Source of the DNA: Chrysomallon squamiferum
Taxonomy: Eukaryota; Mollusca; Gastropoda; Neomphalida; Peltospiridae
NCBI GenBank assembly: GCA_012295275.1
Contig: CM022665.1
Location: 9,141,476 to 9,205,475 of the forward strand
Length of the DNA: 64,000 bases
Direction: 5' to 3'
A program made the translations under genes and the position numbers. A model generated the notes under the pieces. The model was not told the DNA's origin. It saw only the letters and a program-made list of their open reading frames with translations, and ran no database searches. Below are positions 12,401 to 26,000 of the stretch, one piece after another (position 1 is the first letter of the stretch; each line of letters begins with the position of its first letter).

Positions 12401-15400
12401 GATCACACAAGGCAGGACATGTACTGCACAACACTCTGTTCACTATTAGCATTGGAATTTTTACATACACTGTCAGGAAAGCAAAAACAATGTTTAGTGT
12501 TATTTCTGACCTTGTGAGCTTTGGCTACTTCAACAGACCAATTTCTTCCAGATGATGATAAAATTCTCTTACTCAAGTACTGTTCTGCTTCACTGTATCT
12601 GAGTTATAAAACGTGTTGTAAAAATAAAATTAAATACTTGGTTGTTTTTAATTAACTGAAAACCATAATGTTTGGAAAAAAAAAAAAAAAAAAAATCTTA
12701 AAATTCTCCCATCAAAATGAATTAGATAACTAGTTGCCAGGTATTAATGAGATATGAATAAAGATTTGTTAAAGTGTGCTTTAAAAAGAGGATGAAGGAA
12801 ACTCATAATTTGTCACCACAAAATTTGGAAACAGAATTCACATGACATTTATTTATTGTATGATTACTTCCACAACACAAGTATGTGTCTACACTAACCT
12901 GAAAGACTTATCATCTTCAAACTCTCCCCAGATCACCTGAGCCTGTAAGCCTGCCAGCTGAAGAGCTACTTTTTCAGACACTGAGAATTCATCCAGCTGA
13001 AACAAAACATCACTTACTTTCAAGATACAGAAGAATAACATCCAATTAAAATAAATTAAGCTACAAATTATATTGCAGAAATTTGGAAAAACACCAACAA
13101 CATTAAAACTCTTTAACTGGTAATTAAATAAAAGACAACATGTTTTACGGTATTAGCTGGGGGTTAATTTAATGTTTGTATAAAACAATATCAGTAGTTG
13201 GTGAAGAAAAGAAAAACACAAAATCGTTATCTTTCAAAACCTTAAAAGTGTGTTATAGACCTATCGCTACATGCAGCTTTATGTTTTTTACATATTACTG
13301 TGCACACAGACACAAAAACCATGCTAATACAATGGAAATATATAAATAACTGTTTGTCATTTTTAAAGTGTTATTTTTAATCATTTAAAAGCTGCTCACT
13401 CTAACAACTTTGTTCACTGCCTCAGCATACAGCAGATGGTATTCCACTGGGTCATTTGGAATGTCATGGACATGTCGATACACTCTCTTTCTGAACACCA
13501 GCTTAGCATCCAGTCCTCCGAGAGCCATTTTAGGTCCTTTCTTTGAGACAGTCTCATATTTACTCATCTGTGCCGATAAGCGGTCTTTTCTGTATTAGAA
13601 GGAAATGTTCATTTTAAAAATAAACAAAACTGAGTATTTACATTAGGAAATATTATATATCAAAAAAGGAAATATGAAGAATAAAAATAATGTTTGCATC
13701 TATTATCTTTTTTCATCATTTGCAGTACTGAAAAAAGTGTATGTAAAATGTTTTTTTACCTTACTGAAATGCTTTTATTATCAAATAAGTGAAATACATC
13801 TGAGATATAAATTGTTTGAGTTATGTACAGAAAACACTCCTCGTGTTGACACATACAGGTGCAACAATAAAACAACTAAATACAAGTCCAACTTAACAGC
13901 AGGTTTCTGTACTTTAAATTTAGATTATAAAAAAGTCTATACATTAAGAGTAACACAGATTTATCTTTTAATTTTATCTTTCAGATCTTAGTATGCAAAG
14001 TGCTGTAATCACTGTTACACTTACTGTTCCCATTCAGCTAGAATATCAGCCACATATTCATAACTTCTTATAAATCTCTCATACTCCTTGGTAACCTAAA
14101 AACACAATTATCACATGTAACTGCTTCTTAGAAAGGAAATTTAGATCATTAAAAGCAAAGCTGAAAAAGTGAATTTTTCAAAAATCCATTTACAGTATTT
14201 TGTACATTAACAGAGGGATTCTTTAAATATAAGACGACATTTTAAACAAACTGAAGATTGTTATTTTTGATAGTAAACTGGACTGTAACAAAGTTATAAT
14301 AAATGTTTAAAATATTTGTAATGATAAATTAATTCATTTCTAATTTACATAATTTCTATATTACTGTAACATTTTTTATTCAAAAATTCCCTGACAGATA
14401 TGTATTTGAGTTCATACCTCATATACAGACCACCCTTCTACAGATTTCAGGCCTATCTTTTTGGCAACTTTATCAAGCAGGTCAGTGGTGGTATCACATG
14501 ACAGGATGCTTACTGCTTTTGTCTTGCCATCCATGAAGAAAACTTTACAAATAATGGGACTGACAGCACGAAGACACTAAAAAACAAGATCATACATTTA
14601 AATTAAAATCTCTTGATTTTATAATTAACAAATTTTAGTGGATAAATATTTTTAAATTTCATCAGCTGGCTCATGCAATTGTATTTGGAAATGAACAAAA
14701 AAAAATGTCTCTATGTGTATAAGAATTTCATAGTTTTACTGATAAATGAACAAGTCAGACAATATATTCAAACTGTAACTTATAAATAATAAAAATTTTA
14801 AAATAAAAAGGTGGATGCTAAATAAGATAAATGTTTTACCATAATCTCAATAGATGATGGTGGATATTTTCTGGCAACAGCTCTTGGCACTGTTAGATGA
14901 TTGTGACACATGATGGCAAACTTGCCAGCAACTGCATTAGAACAGTTCTTCTTTACATATGACAACAAATACTGAAAGAAATGAGAAATATTGTTTTCAT
15001 TTTAAGTGCATTGCTTACAGTGAGAAATTCTGAAATGGATCTTGTGTTTTCTGCAATTGTAACAACAGTTTTATAATACTCATTAAATCTGTCCATACAT
15101 AAAAAACTGCAATAATACAAAAAATTAATAACTCATCAGTTCTTTATTTCCACACACCTACTAAACAAATTAAAAATTATTTACTAGCTTATATTTATTT
15201 TTATGTATTTACATATATATGTATTTTCACTTTCACACATAAAAACATTCACTTATTTAGGCCCTTCCTCTAACCCAGTGTGGGGTATATTTCCCAAGTG
15301 GAGGAAATCAGAATATGATTTTTTAAGAACAAATGTTTCTGAACCCATTAATGTCCATGGACAAAAAATCCTACCATATAAAATAAATAAAATTTGACTT

Positions 15401-18400
15401 GAAATATATTACTGAATAAACTGTAGGGGTCTAGTACACATTCTAAACATGCTATAATCATTTTATAAAAGTCAGGGATCATCACAATCTTGGAAGAATT
15501 GGGGTGGGGAGTGGCCCCAAAAGGTTGGGAACCACTACTCTAACCCTTACTCCCTCCTCCTTTTATCTCACATATATATATCATAAAAGAATAAAAAAAA
15601 AAAAAAAAAAAAGTAAAATCAAATAAATCCAACACATAGCAGTACATTATAACAGTTATTAAAACTGTTGTTAGGGTATATCAGATATGTACCTTGTGAA
15701 GGTTTTTGCTTGCAGAAAAGGAGGCTGTACAAAGGCACATGACAAGCCACACCTGAAGCAGACTGTCAGGTTCTGGATTAGCACGAGACTGACGGATGAG
15801 CTGACAGAAAATTTCATCTCTGAGTTCTATTCTCTCAATACCTGATCTAACAATGTACTGTATGACAGAAACACTGTCCTCTTCCTTCAACTCATCTCTC
15901 ATTAACCTTGTCAACTCCTGTAGCAAAATAAATAATGTTAATAACGGTAATAACAACCAACAATAAATAAATAAACAAATACATAAATTTATTCTAAAGA
16001 AATAATATTATATCCAAACAATACAAAATAGGTCATTTAGGCTTTTACTTTAATAACTTGATTTATAAGATGTATACAAATTACAATTCACTATCATAGC
16101 CTGAATTGTCAGTCAAGTTTAATTTCTGTGTTACTTTACTCTCTCACTCTCTCTCTCTGGGGAAAATGAATGGAAAGAGGCAGCAGGAAAATATTCCAGA
16201 AAAATGCAATTTGTCTTAAGTGCACTTTACTGTGCTTATATAAATGAAAAGTATTCCCAACTAGGAAGAATGTGTGAAATCTAAAGATAGGAAATAATTT
16301 CATTAAATAATGCTTCACAATTTCAGTGCAAAGTTTCAAGATAATCGATCAGTTTCTAAAAAGGTAAACACTGTGTATTTATTTTATTGATATAATATAT
16401 AACTTATGGATGTACATGAAAAATATCACTCACTGGAATACTTTCCAGAGCAAAATTCAATTTCTAAATATTAAAAACAGGCATTTTGAGATAAGCATTT
16501 CACTTGGCAATATATATTTAATCATTGAACTAAATACATTTAAATAATATAAAGAAAAGGTTTCATATGCACACATTATTATTATTTTTATTAAATTAAA
16601 TAACCCTAAAATAAACAAATTTACCTTAAAGATGTTGCAAGCCAAATGAATATTTTCTGCATCATGTAAATGAATATGTGAGGTTGGAATGAGACCGGAC
16701 TTGCAATACTGTAACATTTCTTCCTTAGACAGAATATCCTGTAAAAATCAGAACAAAATAAACAACTGTAATACACTTATTTAATTTTTTTATTAAAAGC
16801 ACCTCTTCAGCAAATTCAGTCTTAAAAAGAAAGAAACATATTTTATTATTCTTAATCTTATTCTCATTATTTATTTATTTATGTGTCGTATCATCTTCAT
16901 CTTTCATGAAATCTGTTTCAAAAAGAAAAACATTTATGATTTCAGGTCCAATAATTTTTTCCATTTTTTTTTTTTAACTTTTTAAGTACATTTTTATTTT
17001 GAATTTATATAAGTGATTTGTGGACTGTGCATGTTTATTTAAATCTATTTTAAAAACATTTGCCTGTTTAGCACAGCAATTTTTATTTTTATTTTGTATT
17101 ACTGCATTAAATGTATCTGTAATATTAAAAAATGGATATAGTTGTTTTATCTAACAATTTTTATTGTTAATCAGTATTATAAGAAATAACAATATCAAAT
17201 GGAAATTGTTGCTTTTGCTCTTATTTTTATTTCCATCCAATATTTCTGCAGGCTTATAAATGAAATAAATACAAAAAACAGTAAACAACTATTGTAAATG
17301 AAACACTTGTATAAACTGTTAAATGGCAACTGTAAATGAAGCAATCACATAAAACAGTAAACAACCAAGACATTGTGTTTTAATAGTTATCATTACAAAA
17401 GATTGTAAAAGTTGAAGTGTCAGAGGCATGATTAAAACTCTTTTAGGTGTAATTAATGGTCAGTGAAGAGATGAACTTGTCATTGCTTCCTCAAGCTGTG
17501 CAAGGAACAATTATACTCATCAGAGATATTGGAGAGCAAGCAAAAATCAATGAAATTTAAAACTCCAATAATTGTAACACTGAAAAACTGTTGCAATTTC
17601 ATTCCTAAATGTATCTTGTGGGTTTTTTATTTTTTATTATTTTTTAATTTTTTGGGTGATCATGTTACTCTTAGAATATGTGGCAATTATTCGAATAAAA
17701 CTGTAACACTGAAGAACTCCAGTTTGTTTATTCTTCAGAATGTCAGAATACCAGCAGAATAAACCAGTTCAATTAAAATACTGAACAACTGAAAAATTTC
17801 ACTGGGCTTATTTCTTTTATTTTCTTTACATATTATTTTCTTCTTTTTTTTTGTTGTTGTTGCTGTTGTTCTTTCATTTATTTAAGTATATATTAATATA
17901 TCTGTGGTACAATAAAAATGACACTGATATATCTCTAATTCTTTTTGGTTCACGAAAAAGTTAAAACAGAATAAATCCAGTGCTAAATGTTTTGTGCCTC
18001 ATACAATGTTAAATCACAAACAGCTCTTTTAATTTAAAATGTACAGATACAAACTATTGTGCATTTTCAGATTCTTTTTAATTGATAATGAGTAAATGAC
18101 ATGACAAAGAAACCACATTAGAGACTTTTCACTATTTTTTTCACATTAACATCAAGTGATATTTTATCTCTGTCTTCCCATGTGACAGGCCAGCACATAT
18201 CATGATCTTTGATTAAAACGTTACTACATACTGGATGAAACAAGAAACAGATCAAAATGAGCATATATGTGAACTGATCTGGTGACCTATCATGTCTTAA
18301 GCCACTACTCTAACCAGTGAGCTACAGCCCATGCCTGTACTCTTTCAGACTTTAGTTATACATCAGTTAAGTAAAGCTGAAACAAAAAACAACTTTCAAT

Positions 18401-19894
18401 TTTTACTAATAAAATGGATGCTTAATGGAGTCATTAAAAGACAGTAAGAAAATGTATCAAAACACAGTGTCACTAAAAGCTTTTAAGTAGTGAAGCAGGA
18501 TCCCAGAAATGTAACTAAACAAAGACATCTGCATCATTAATTGAAGTATGAAAGGTATTGATGATAAAATAAACAGACAACACATTACAAAATGTTTGCT
18601 GAAGATGAATAGTGACTTTCATTTACTCTAACCTTGTAAGGCAAAAACAAAATCAATTGTTTCCTGTGCCAAGCTGAAAAACAAACCAGCCTCGAGCATA
18701 ACACTTTAATCAGCCAGGCACTGTCAAATATGAGAGTCTATACCGTTATCTGCAAGAACTCTATTCTCAAACTCATTATATAAATGAAAAGAAGATTTTT
18801 TATGGTTTAACAGATTCTACAGGCAACATTAATTTTTATCCTTGTTAGCTACTGTAATACTTCCATAAAATATTTTGTCCAGATTTTATATAGAAACTCT
18901 TATTAAAATATCATTAATGTTTTTTCTATAATATATTCATAAATATAATGTACAAATTCCAGAAATAAATAAACTGATTTACATTTGACATTCATATTAA
19001 GCATGAATATTTGAAAGAAAACAAAGCAGTTAATACTGATATTCAAGATAGCTAGACTCAGTTTAAACCATACACTTCATATCAATATTTTTTATTTTCA
19101 AATTAATTTTTAATTTTTGTTTTTATTTTATTTATATATTTTATCTTTATATGTAATTAAGTAATTTAGGTTTCATATGTCATTTTATATCACCTTTAGC
19201 AAACATGAAAAAAGAAAAAAAAAACTAAAAACTGAAAAATGCAACCAATTTTCTAAAATTCTCTCTTCGAGTTTTTAAACCTTTTTATTATTATTTCAAT
19301 TATGACATCACATATACAATGTGTTTTATCGCACTTGTTTAAATTTATTGTTTAGAATTTCATTTTACATTTTATCATTTTCATCTAAATTCTTTACTTT
19401 TTCAGCGATTCACTGGGGGCTGTAAGCTCAGATTTCTAATTATTTCATATATTCTGATCTTCAAAAAAGAAAAAAGAAACATAGGTTAAAAAGATATGTG
19501 TAAAAGCTCTATTCTGTAAACAGTTACACAAATGAAGAGTATTTTGCATTTCTTTAAATAATTCAGCAGGCAATAACTCTTATCCATGTTAAATATTCTA
19601 TAAGATGATATTATTCAACACCATATTTTTTTTTTTTTTTTATCACACTCTAAATCTTCAGCACTGTTCTGTTGAATCAATGAGCCACACCACAATTACT
19701 GTTTGATTCAAACATTCTTGAGTGTTTTATGACAGGCACGACCATAAAAATAAAATCTGCATTCCATTATTTGTGAAAGGGATATTTCACAAGCTAATCA
19801 TTTGCTTTTTGATTTCCACATCACTTGAGTGATTGGTCAACATAATTTAAAAAAAATTCTTATACATTAATGTTAAAAAAATATGTTAAATACA

Positions 19895-19931
<37 letters not shown>

Positions 19932-20057
19932 TTCACAATTAAGACAGCAAATTTTTCTTCTTTTTAATTCAAATTTCAATTCAGATGTTAAACAAATAAA
20001 TAATTAAAAATGATGATGATGATGAGAAAATGATAGTAGTAGTAGTAATAAAAATAA

Positions 20058-20089
<32 letters not shown>

Positions 20090-23000
20090 CTGAGAGAAGA
20101 AACAATTCCATAGAAATTTTTAGAAGCATTTTAAATTCTACATCTTATAAAGCTATCATGGGTCTGAAATAAGTAATAGTCTTTTGGTTGCATTAAGCAG
20201 AACTGATCCTCTGACCACCGATGCCCCAGGCAAGCACTGCCAGCAATCCAATAAATGTCAGCTCTATGACCTTTCAGCTGGATATGAAACCGAAAAAGAC
20301 AGGACCAGTATGCAATCAGCCATATGTCTGATAATTTGATCAGTGTGCTACCAGAGCTAATAACATGATGTTTTATTAAGATGGCTCAGTCACCAGACAT
20401 ACACACACTACCTTCATAATGTGAGCCTTCGGACCAAGGGCAGTGAAAGAATATATTTATTTTGTCCATGATAAATAGTATATAATATCTTTAACAAGGG
20501 TCAAGAGAGACTGATCAATGACAGAACTGGTCAGTGTATCACCAGAAGAACTTCACAATAATGAGTAATTTCAAAGATAAGCTGTAATCAGAAGAGTTCA
20601 TCAATCATCATTTTTTATACTGTCCATGACAGGCTTCAATTTACTGGGAATCGGCTTACTACAATCAGATTCTAAATTAAAGGGGCTTCCTGATACTCGC
20701 ACCAGTTCAGTCTTTTACTTGTCTTTTTTCACACATCTCTACAGGTTATTACCACATTCCAGCACATTATTTGCTTCTGTTTTGCCATAATTAAAATAAT
20801 AATAATAATAATAAATTAATTATAAAATGTTTTGATGTTGACTATTCCCTGTTAAAAGTGTTATTTAAAACATTAAAAAAAATAGGATTTTTTCTCCCGA
20901 TTGATTTTAACTGGAGATAAACTGAAGCATTTCAAGGTTTTTTGGTACATTTTCTCTTAAAAACCAACATGTTCTATTTTAACAGAAAGATTGTTTTGGT
21001 TAGTGTTATAAGTTCTCTAAGGATTTATATCTGTACATTTTATTTTGTTCTTTTAATCTTATATTGAAAAATAATAAATAATAATTTTCATAAAAAATAT
21101 CTCTTGAGGATTGCATCATAAATCTGCTGTATAGAAGATAATTTTAAGTGTAATAATAAAAACTACCTAATAGACAAATACATCAAATATATTATTTAAA
21201 AAGCAACAACATATTACCTATCTTCTTCTACAGACAGATGTAAATATTCATGTGTGCATGCCTGAGTGCACCCACAACAATACTTAAAAGAAAAAAATGT
21301 TAGATTCTAAAAATTTTGAAGAGTACTATCTTATATACAGGTGGTTCAAGTAAACTCAAGTTATTTGTACTTATAATAACATACCTCATTAATCAAAAAT
21401 AATTATCTGCAAAAAAAATGTACACAATGACAGTCAGCAACATCAATTATCAAACTGTCTTACCTTTAGTGAGTCTCTCCTCTTTTTTAAACTCTTCATC
21501 AGAGTGCCACCAAAATCTCTTGCATGAGTATTGAAGAATTTTTCTGCAAATTCGACAATGTTAAACACTGCATCAGACTCAAGAGGTATTTCCCTGTCAT
21601 TTAGAGGTGACACTACAGATTCTGGAGTATTCTCTTCCTGTGGTCGTTCTTGTAACAATGAAGACAGTTTTTCCTGAGTCTCCGGAGACAGTGCACTTAA
21701 AGGACGTTGATTGGGAAGAAATATGGCAGACCCTGAGGCTGATATAGGAAGACTCATGCTGGGGGGTCTCCCAAGGGAGGTCGGAGGTGATGATGGTGTG
21801 GTTGTCAGGGCAGAGCCACGACGAGGTGGTGGTGGTGGAGCAGGACCAGATCTTTTCTTAGGAGATTCGTTAGTAAGTTCAGGTGGTGGAAGTTCTGGAA
21901 ATGGTTGTTGATTTACATCCTGAAGATCAGTTATCACTGGAGGAGGTGGTTCATGGTTGTCCCAGCCATTCTGTTGACTGACAGCAATCGGTGGTGGTGG
22001 AGGTAGCTCTTCACTAATGCTGGCTAAATCTTCACTGACCTGTGGTGGTGGTGGTGGTGGCAAGTTTTCTTCTTCTTCTTCTTCTGTTTGACTGCTGACT
22101 GAGGAAGGCGCAACATGGACTCTAGGAGGGGTGCCTGGAGCTGGGATTGTTGGTGGTGGACCTAACTCTGGTATTTCTGCAATCATGCAAATAAAAATAA
22201 AAATAATACATCCATTAATATACCCAATCGATATGTATCGATGTGTGTGTTTGTGCGTGTGGCTTCTGTGTGTGTACATGTGTGTGTGTGTGCATACATG
22301 TGTTCAAGTAATTATTAAGAAGGATTGTCATACATACTTTTATTCTCAAGGTATCTATTTCTGAAATTAATTTATTATTTATTAATTAACAAATATAAAA
22401 ATCAAAGTTATTATTAAGAGGAAGCATTATAAACTTTTTCTTGATAAGGAGTCTATTTTAGATGTGCAGAACCAGAATCATTACATTATTATTTTTTTAT
22501 TTCCACTGAAAGAAAAACGAAAAAAGAACTGACAACCTACCTGAAACAGGTGACTGTATTTCTACAGCTGGTGGTGGATGAGGTGGTGGGGGTGGGGCAA
22601 TGAAAACTGGGCCTTTGTCTGTCCTTGCAGGTGACAGATTTTCATCAAACTCAGATATTGATTTGTCAAGCTCAGCCAATGCCTCTTTCCCTTCATGCTC
22701 ATCCTGTAATAATGAAAATATGTTACATAATAAAATATCTCATATAACAAGAAACATTTGTTATTACTTCTTGGTTTTTTAATAAAGCAAAAAAAAAAAA
22801 GAGAGAAAAAAAGTAGGATCTGAAAAGAACAGAACATAAATAAGTAACAAACAGTGGGGGGGGAATTAAAAGCACACACAAAAAAAAAATTAAAAGAACA
22901 GCGACATAAATAAATAAATAATGTTCTAAATAATAATTTTAATAATAGAGATTCTTTTTTAACTCTGATTTCAGCAAAACCTAGTTTTTGTAGCAGGTAA

Positions 23001-26000
23001 ATAACAGCACATATGGTATGTACATCATCTTAGGATATTGTCAGTATTAATGCTTATTTAGGCATTCTTTTGTTACTCAGTATATTCTGAAATTACTAAA
23101 TGAAAATTCAAAAGAGCCTGTTTATCCATTAATGAAACATTTTAAAATTGTTTTGTATAATCTCAGTATGCTATTTGCTCATCAGTTCTGATGCATACTG
23201 CTTTGAATGCCCTAACATATAGCCATGCATTGATTATTAAAGCCAAAAAAATATTCCAGGAAAAACTAATCATCATTTGTAAGCCTTTAAGTATACACAG
23301 ATGAATATTATTTTCTGTAAGTAACAAAAGCTGATTTTTACAACCAGTATTTTAAGTACAAGAATCTACACTGAAAGAAAGGAATAATTTAAATATATGT
23401 ATATTTATATATGCAAAATTTAAAAAAATAAAAAACAAGATAATTCTAAAATTGGAAAACAAAACAACAAATAAACATTAAAGTATACCTTGGTGCATCA
23501 AGCTGATAAATTATCTAGTTTATTACATAAACAAAACAATGATGTTAAGTATAATTTCAGTTTCAAAGTAACAGTCACTCTTTTTAACTAAATGCCTTAT
23601 TTGAAAAATGTATTAAATAGTTAACATTTATTTTATTTTATAATGTTTCTCTTTTTTGTTGGTTTAATGTTTGTTGTTGTTTTGTTGTTTTTTGGAAGAA
23701 GTAAAATATAGATTAAAATATAAAACAAAACAAAAAAATTTAAACCACCAATCTCAGTTCATCATAATTTGTTTCATTATTTTATTTTAAATCTGCCAAG
23801 AAATTAATTAAATTTTTATTTAGACAAAAATATTCCATAATTTTCAACTCTGTCACATTTATTAGAATTTTGTTCTTATGATTTAAAAAAATAAATAAAT
23901 AAAAAATAATAATAATAATAATTACTACAATCTTGCTGCTATTATATGTATATTATATCTTACACAACTGTAAATAAATTTGGTACACAATTCACATTTA
24001 GTTAATATTAAAAGAAACCATTTTCTGTGTTTTCAGTGTCAGTATTTGCATCTTGTAAATGTGCCACTACAGAGTGGTTAAATGGTTAAAGTGATTTACC
24101 ACAGTGTAATTTTGTTTACTGTTTTCATACCAGTGTTTGTATCTTATATATCCATCACATGGTAATGGTAAATAATTAAAATGATTGAAAATATATGACT
24201 GTTTTCACTGCCAATATTTGCATCTTATATATTTAGCACAGAATATTTTTGCTTACAATTTTCATTGCCAGTATTTACATTTTATATAACTGTCACAGAA
24301 TGGTAAATGATTTACCACTGTACATTGTGGCCTAAAGTTGCCTTCCATAGATATTTACCCAACACAAGACCAATTTCCTAATGCACCGACATAACTGTTT
24401 ACAATCAAATAAAAACTCAATAGAAACCTGAGTACAGCTACACAAACATCACTTTAATAACATCAGCCATTAGACACACGTTTACATCAATTGGAGGTCC
24501 AAGCATGTTTGTCCTGGGCACACTATTCAAAAGCCTGAGATGCCAAAGACAGTGTTAGTGTGTTAGAGAATTAGTTTGAGAAGTATGTGTTTGATCCCAT
24601 TACCATCCAGTTTTAAGACTGATGTTACAGAGAAATAAAAGCAAAAGGGCAAAAATACTGAACAGACAGATTGAGGTTGTATTTCATATAAAACTGAGAA
24701 AACTGCTTTTTGTTGGTAAGCTTTTATAAACAAAATCTCCAGCCTAATGTCACTGGGTTTTTTTAAAAATCAGAAACATTCATGTTATGTTAGTACAATT
24801 TTAAAATACTATTCTTGTTGTTCTTTTAACTTAGAAAGCTTTTGGAAAACAGTGTTTCAAACAGAAGATATCTGCAACAAAAACATTAAATAAAAAGTAA
24901 AAATCATATTTACATTCCTTAAAAAAACAAACAAAAAAATGGCCAAGCAGGTAAAAAACCATAAAAAAATTTAAATGATAAAAATATAATTAAATTACTT
25001 TAAAAGCAAGCAGGAAGAAACTATTCATCACAAAATTAATAACAATTAAATTGAAACAAACGTAATAGTATTTATTAAAAAAACCACCTAAAAATAATAA
25101 TTATTACATTATTACTAATATAATTGTTAACATTGACAACTGCAACTGAAGTTTTTATCAATTGAAATCTGGATTTTTTTTCTACATAGCAGAATCCATC
25201 ATCATATCAACATATATCTTCTTTTCTAGTCATGAAACAATATAACAGCATTATATATACATATTTAATATTTTAAAATGTGATACTGAAATTATGAATT
25301 CGTTTTATCTTTGCCAAACAGTTTGCAGAAGAACATCTGACAGCAGTCACACTGTCAGTGAACAGTGATGGACATATTTTATCTGCATGCCACCTCATGA
25401 TAACGTGGTTTAATGGATCTTCTGATTTATTGAACCTTTAATGGATCTAATGATTTATTTGATCAACTTGATATAATCATTACTTTCATCGTTAGTAATG
25501 CTCTAGTCAGTTGAAAAAGTTAAAAAATTGGTAGGCACTGTAACAGAATTCCTCTACAGGCTTCCACCACAATATATCTCCATTTTATTAATTTGATTAA
25601 CAGCAAATAACATAATTTGACAACACCAGAAATTATTAGACAAATATAATAAAGAAGTAATCCATATTTCACCTTAATTCTTTACTTAATACTGAAATAT
25701 ATATTGTTTGATTTGAAACAAACAGTTTGATAACCAAAACCAAATAATATCAAAATGAAATCAAAAATAAAATGAACAGAAATGTAGTTATTTATTGTAA
25801 TTGTTTTTAAAATAATATTTCTATAAAAACAAAAACAAATTTGGATTTGAAAATAGCAAATGTTAATAATTCATTTACTATAAAACTGGATTAATTATAA
25901 ATAATTAAATTTTATTATTATTTAAATATATATATTTTTAAATCACTTCTGAACAAAGCAGCTTGTGTGATGAAAGAGGGAAAATATGAGTCAAATTAAA

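Larger units (their letters stand above)
3846..16624 (-). other. Introns 21-42 of the myosin gene (short introns)
   Basis: Twenty-two introns of about 230-720 bp between the MyTH4-1 to C-terminal exons. All have GT-AG ends. They hold mostly poly-A/T runs and simple repeats (CA/CG-rich tract 4950-5003, TG-rich tract 7010-7095, TA tract 9448-9481, A25 at 9837-9861, AAT tract 12001-12030, A20 at 12676-12695, A-run 15593-15612). The structured repeats are listed separately. No other gene seen. Confidence 0.7.
16739..21463 (-). other. Intron 20 of the myosin gene (4.7 kb)
   Basis: Lies between the proline-rich exon and MyTH4-1 exon 21. Holds a SINE remnant (18165-18345), a CA tract (19899-19930), a compound TGA/GTA/AAT tract (20011-20090), another AAT tract near 20790-20815 and a G+C-richer stretch (20180-20720) without an obvious reading frame. 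No exon seen. Confidence 0.7.

Noticed and set aside
21711-21911. Plus-strand 66-codon Gly-rich open frame
   Set aside because: It is the antisense shadow of the proline-rich exon 20 (GGT/GGA runs opposite proline codons).
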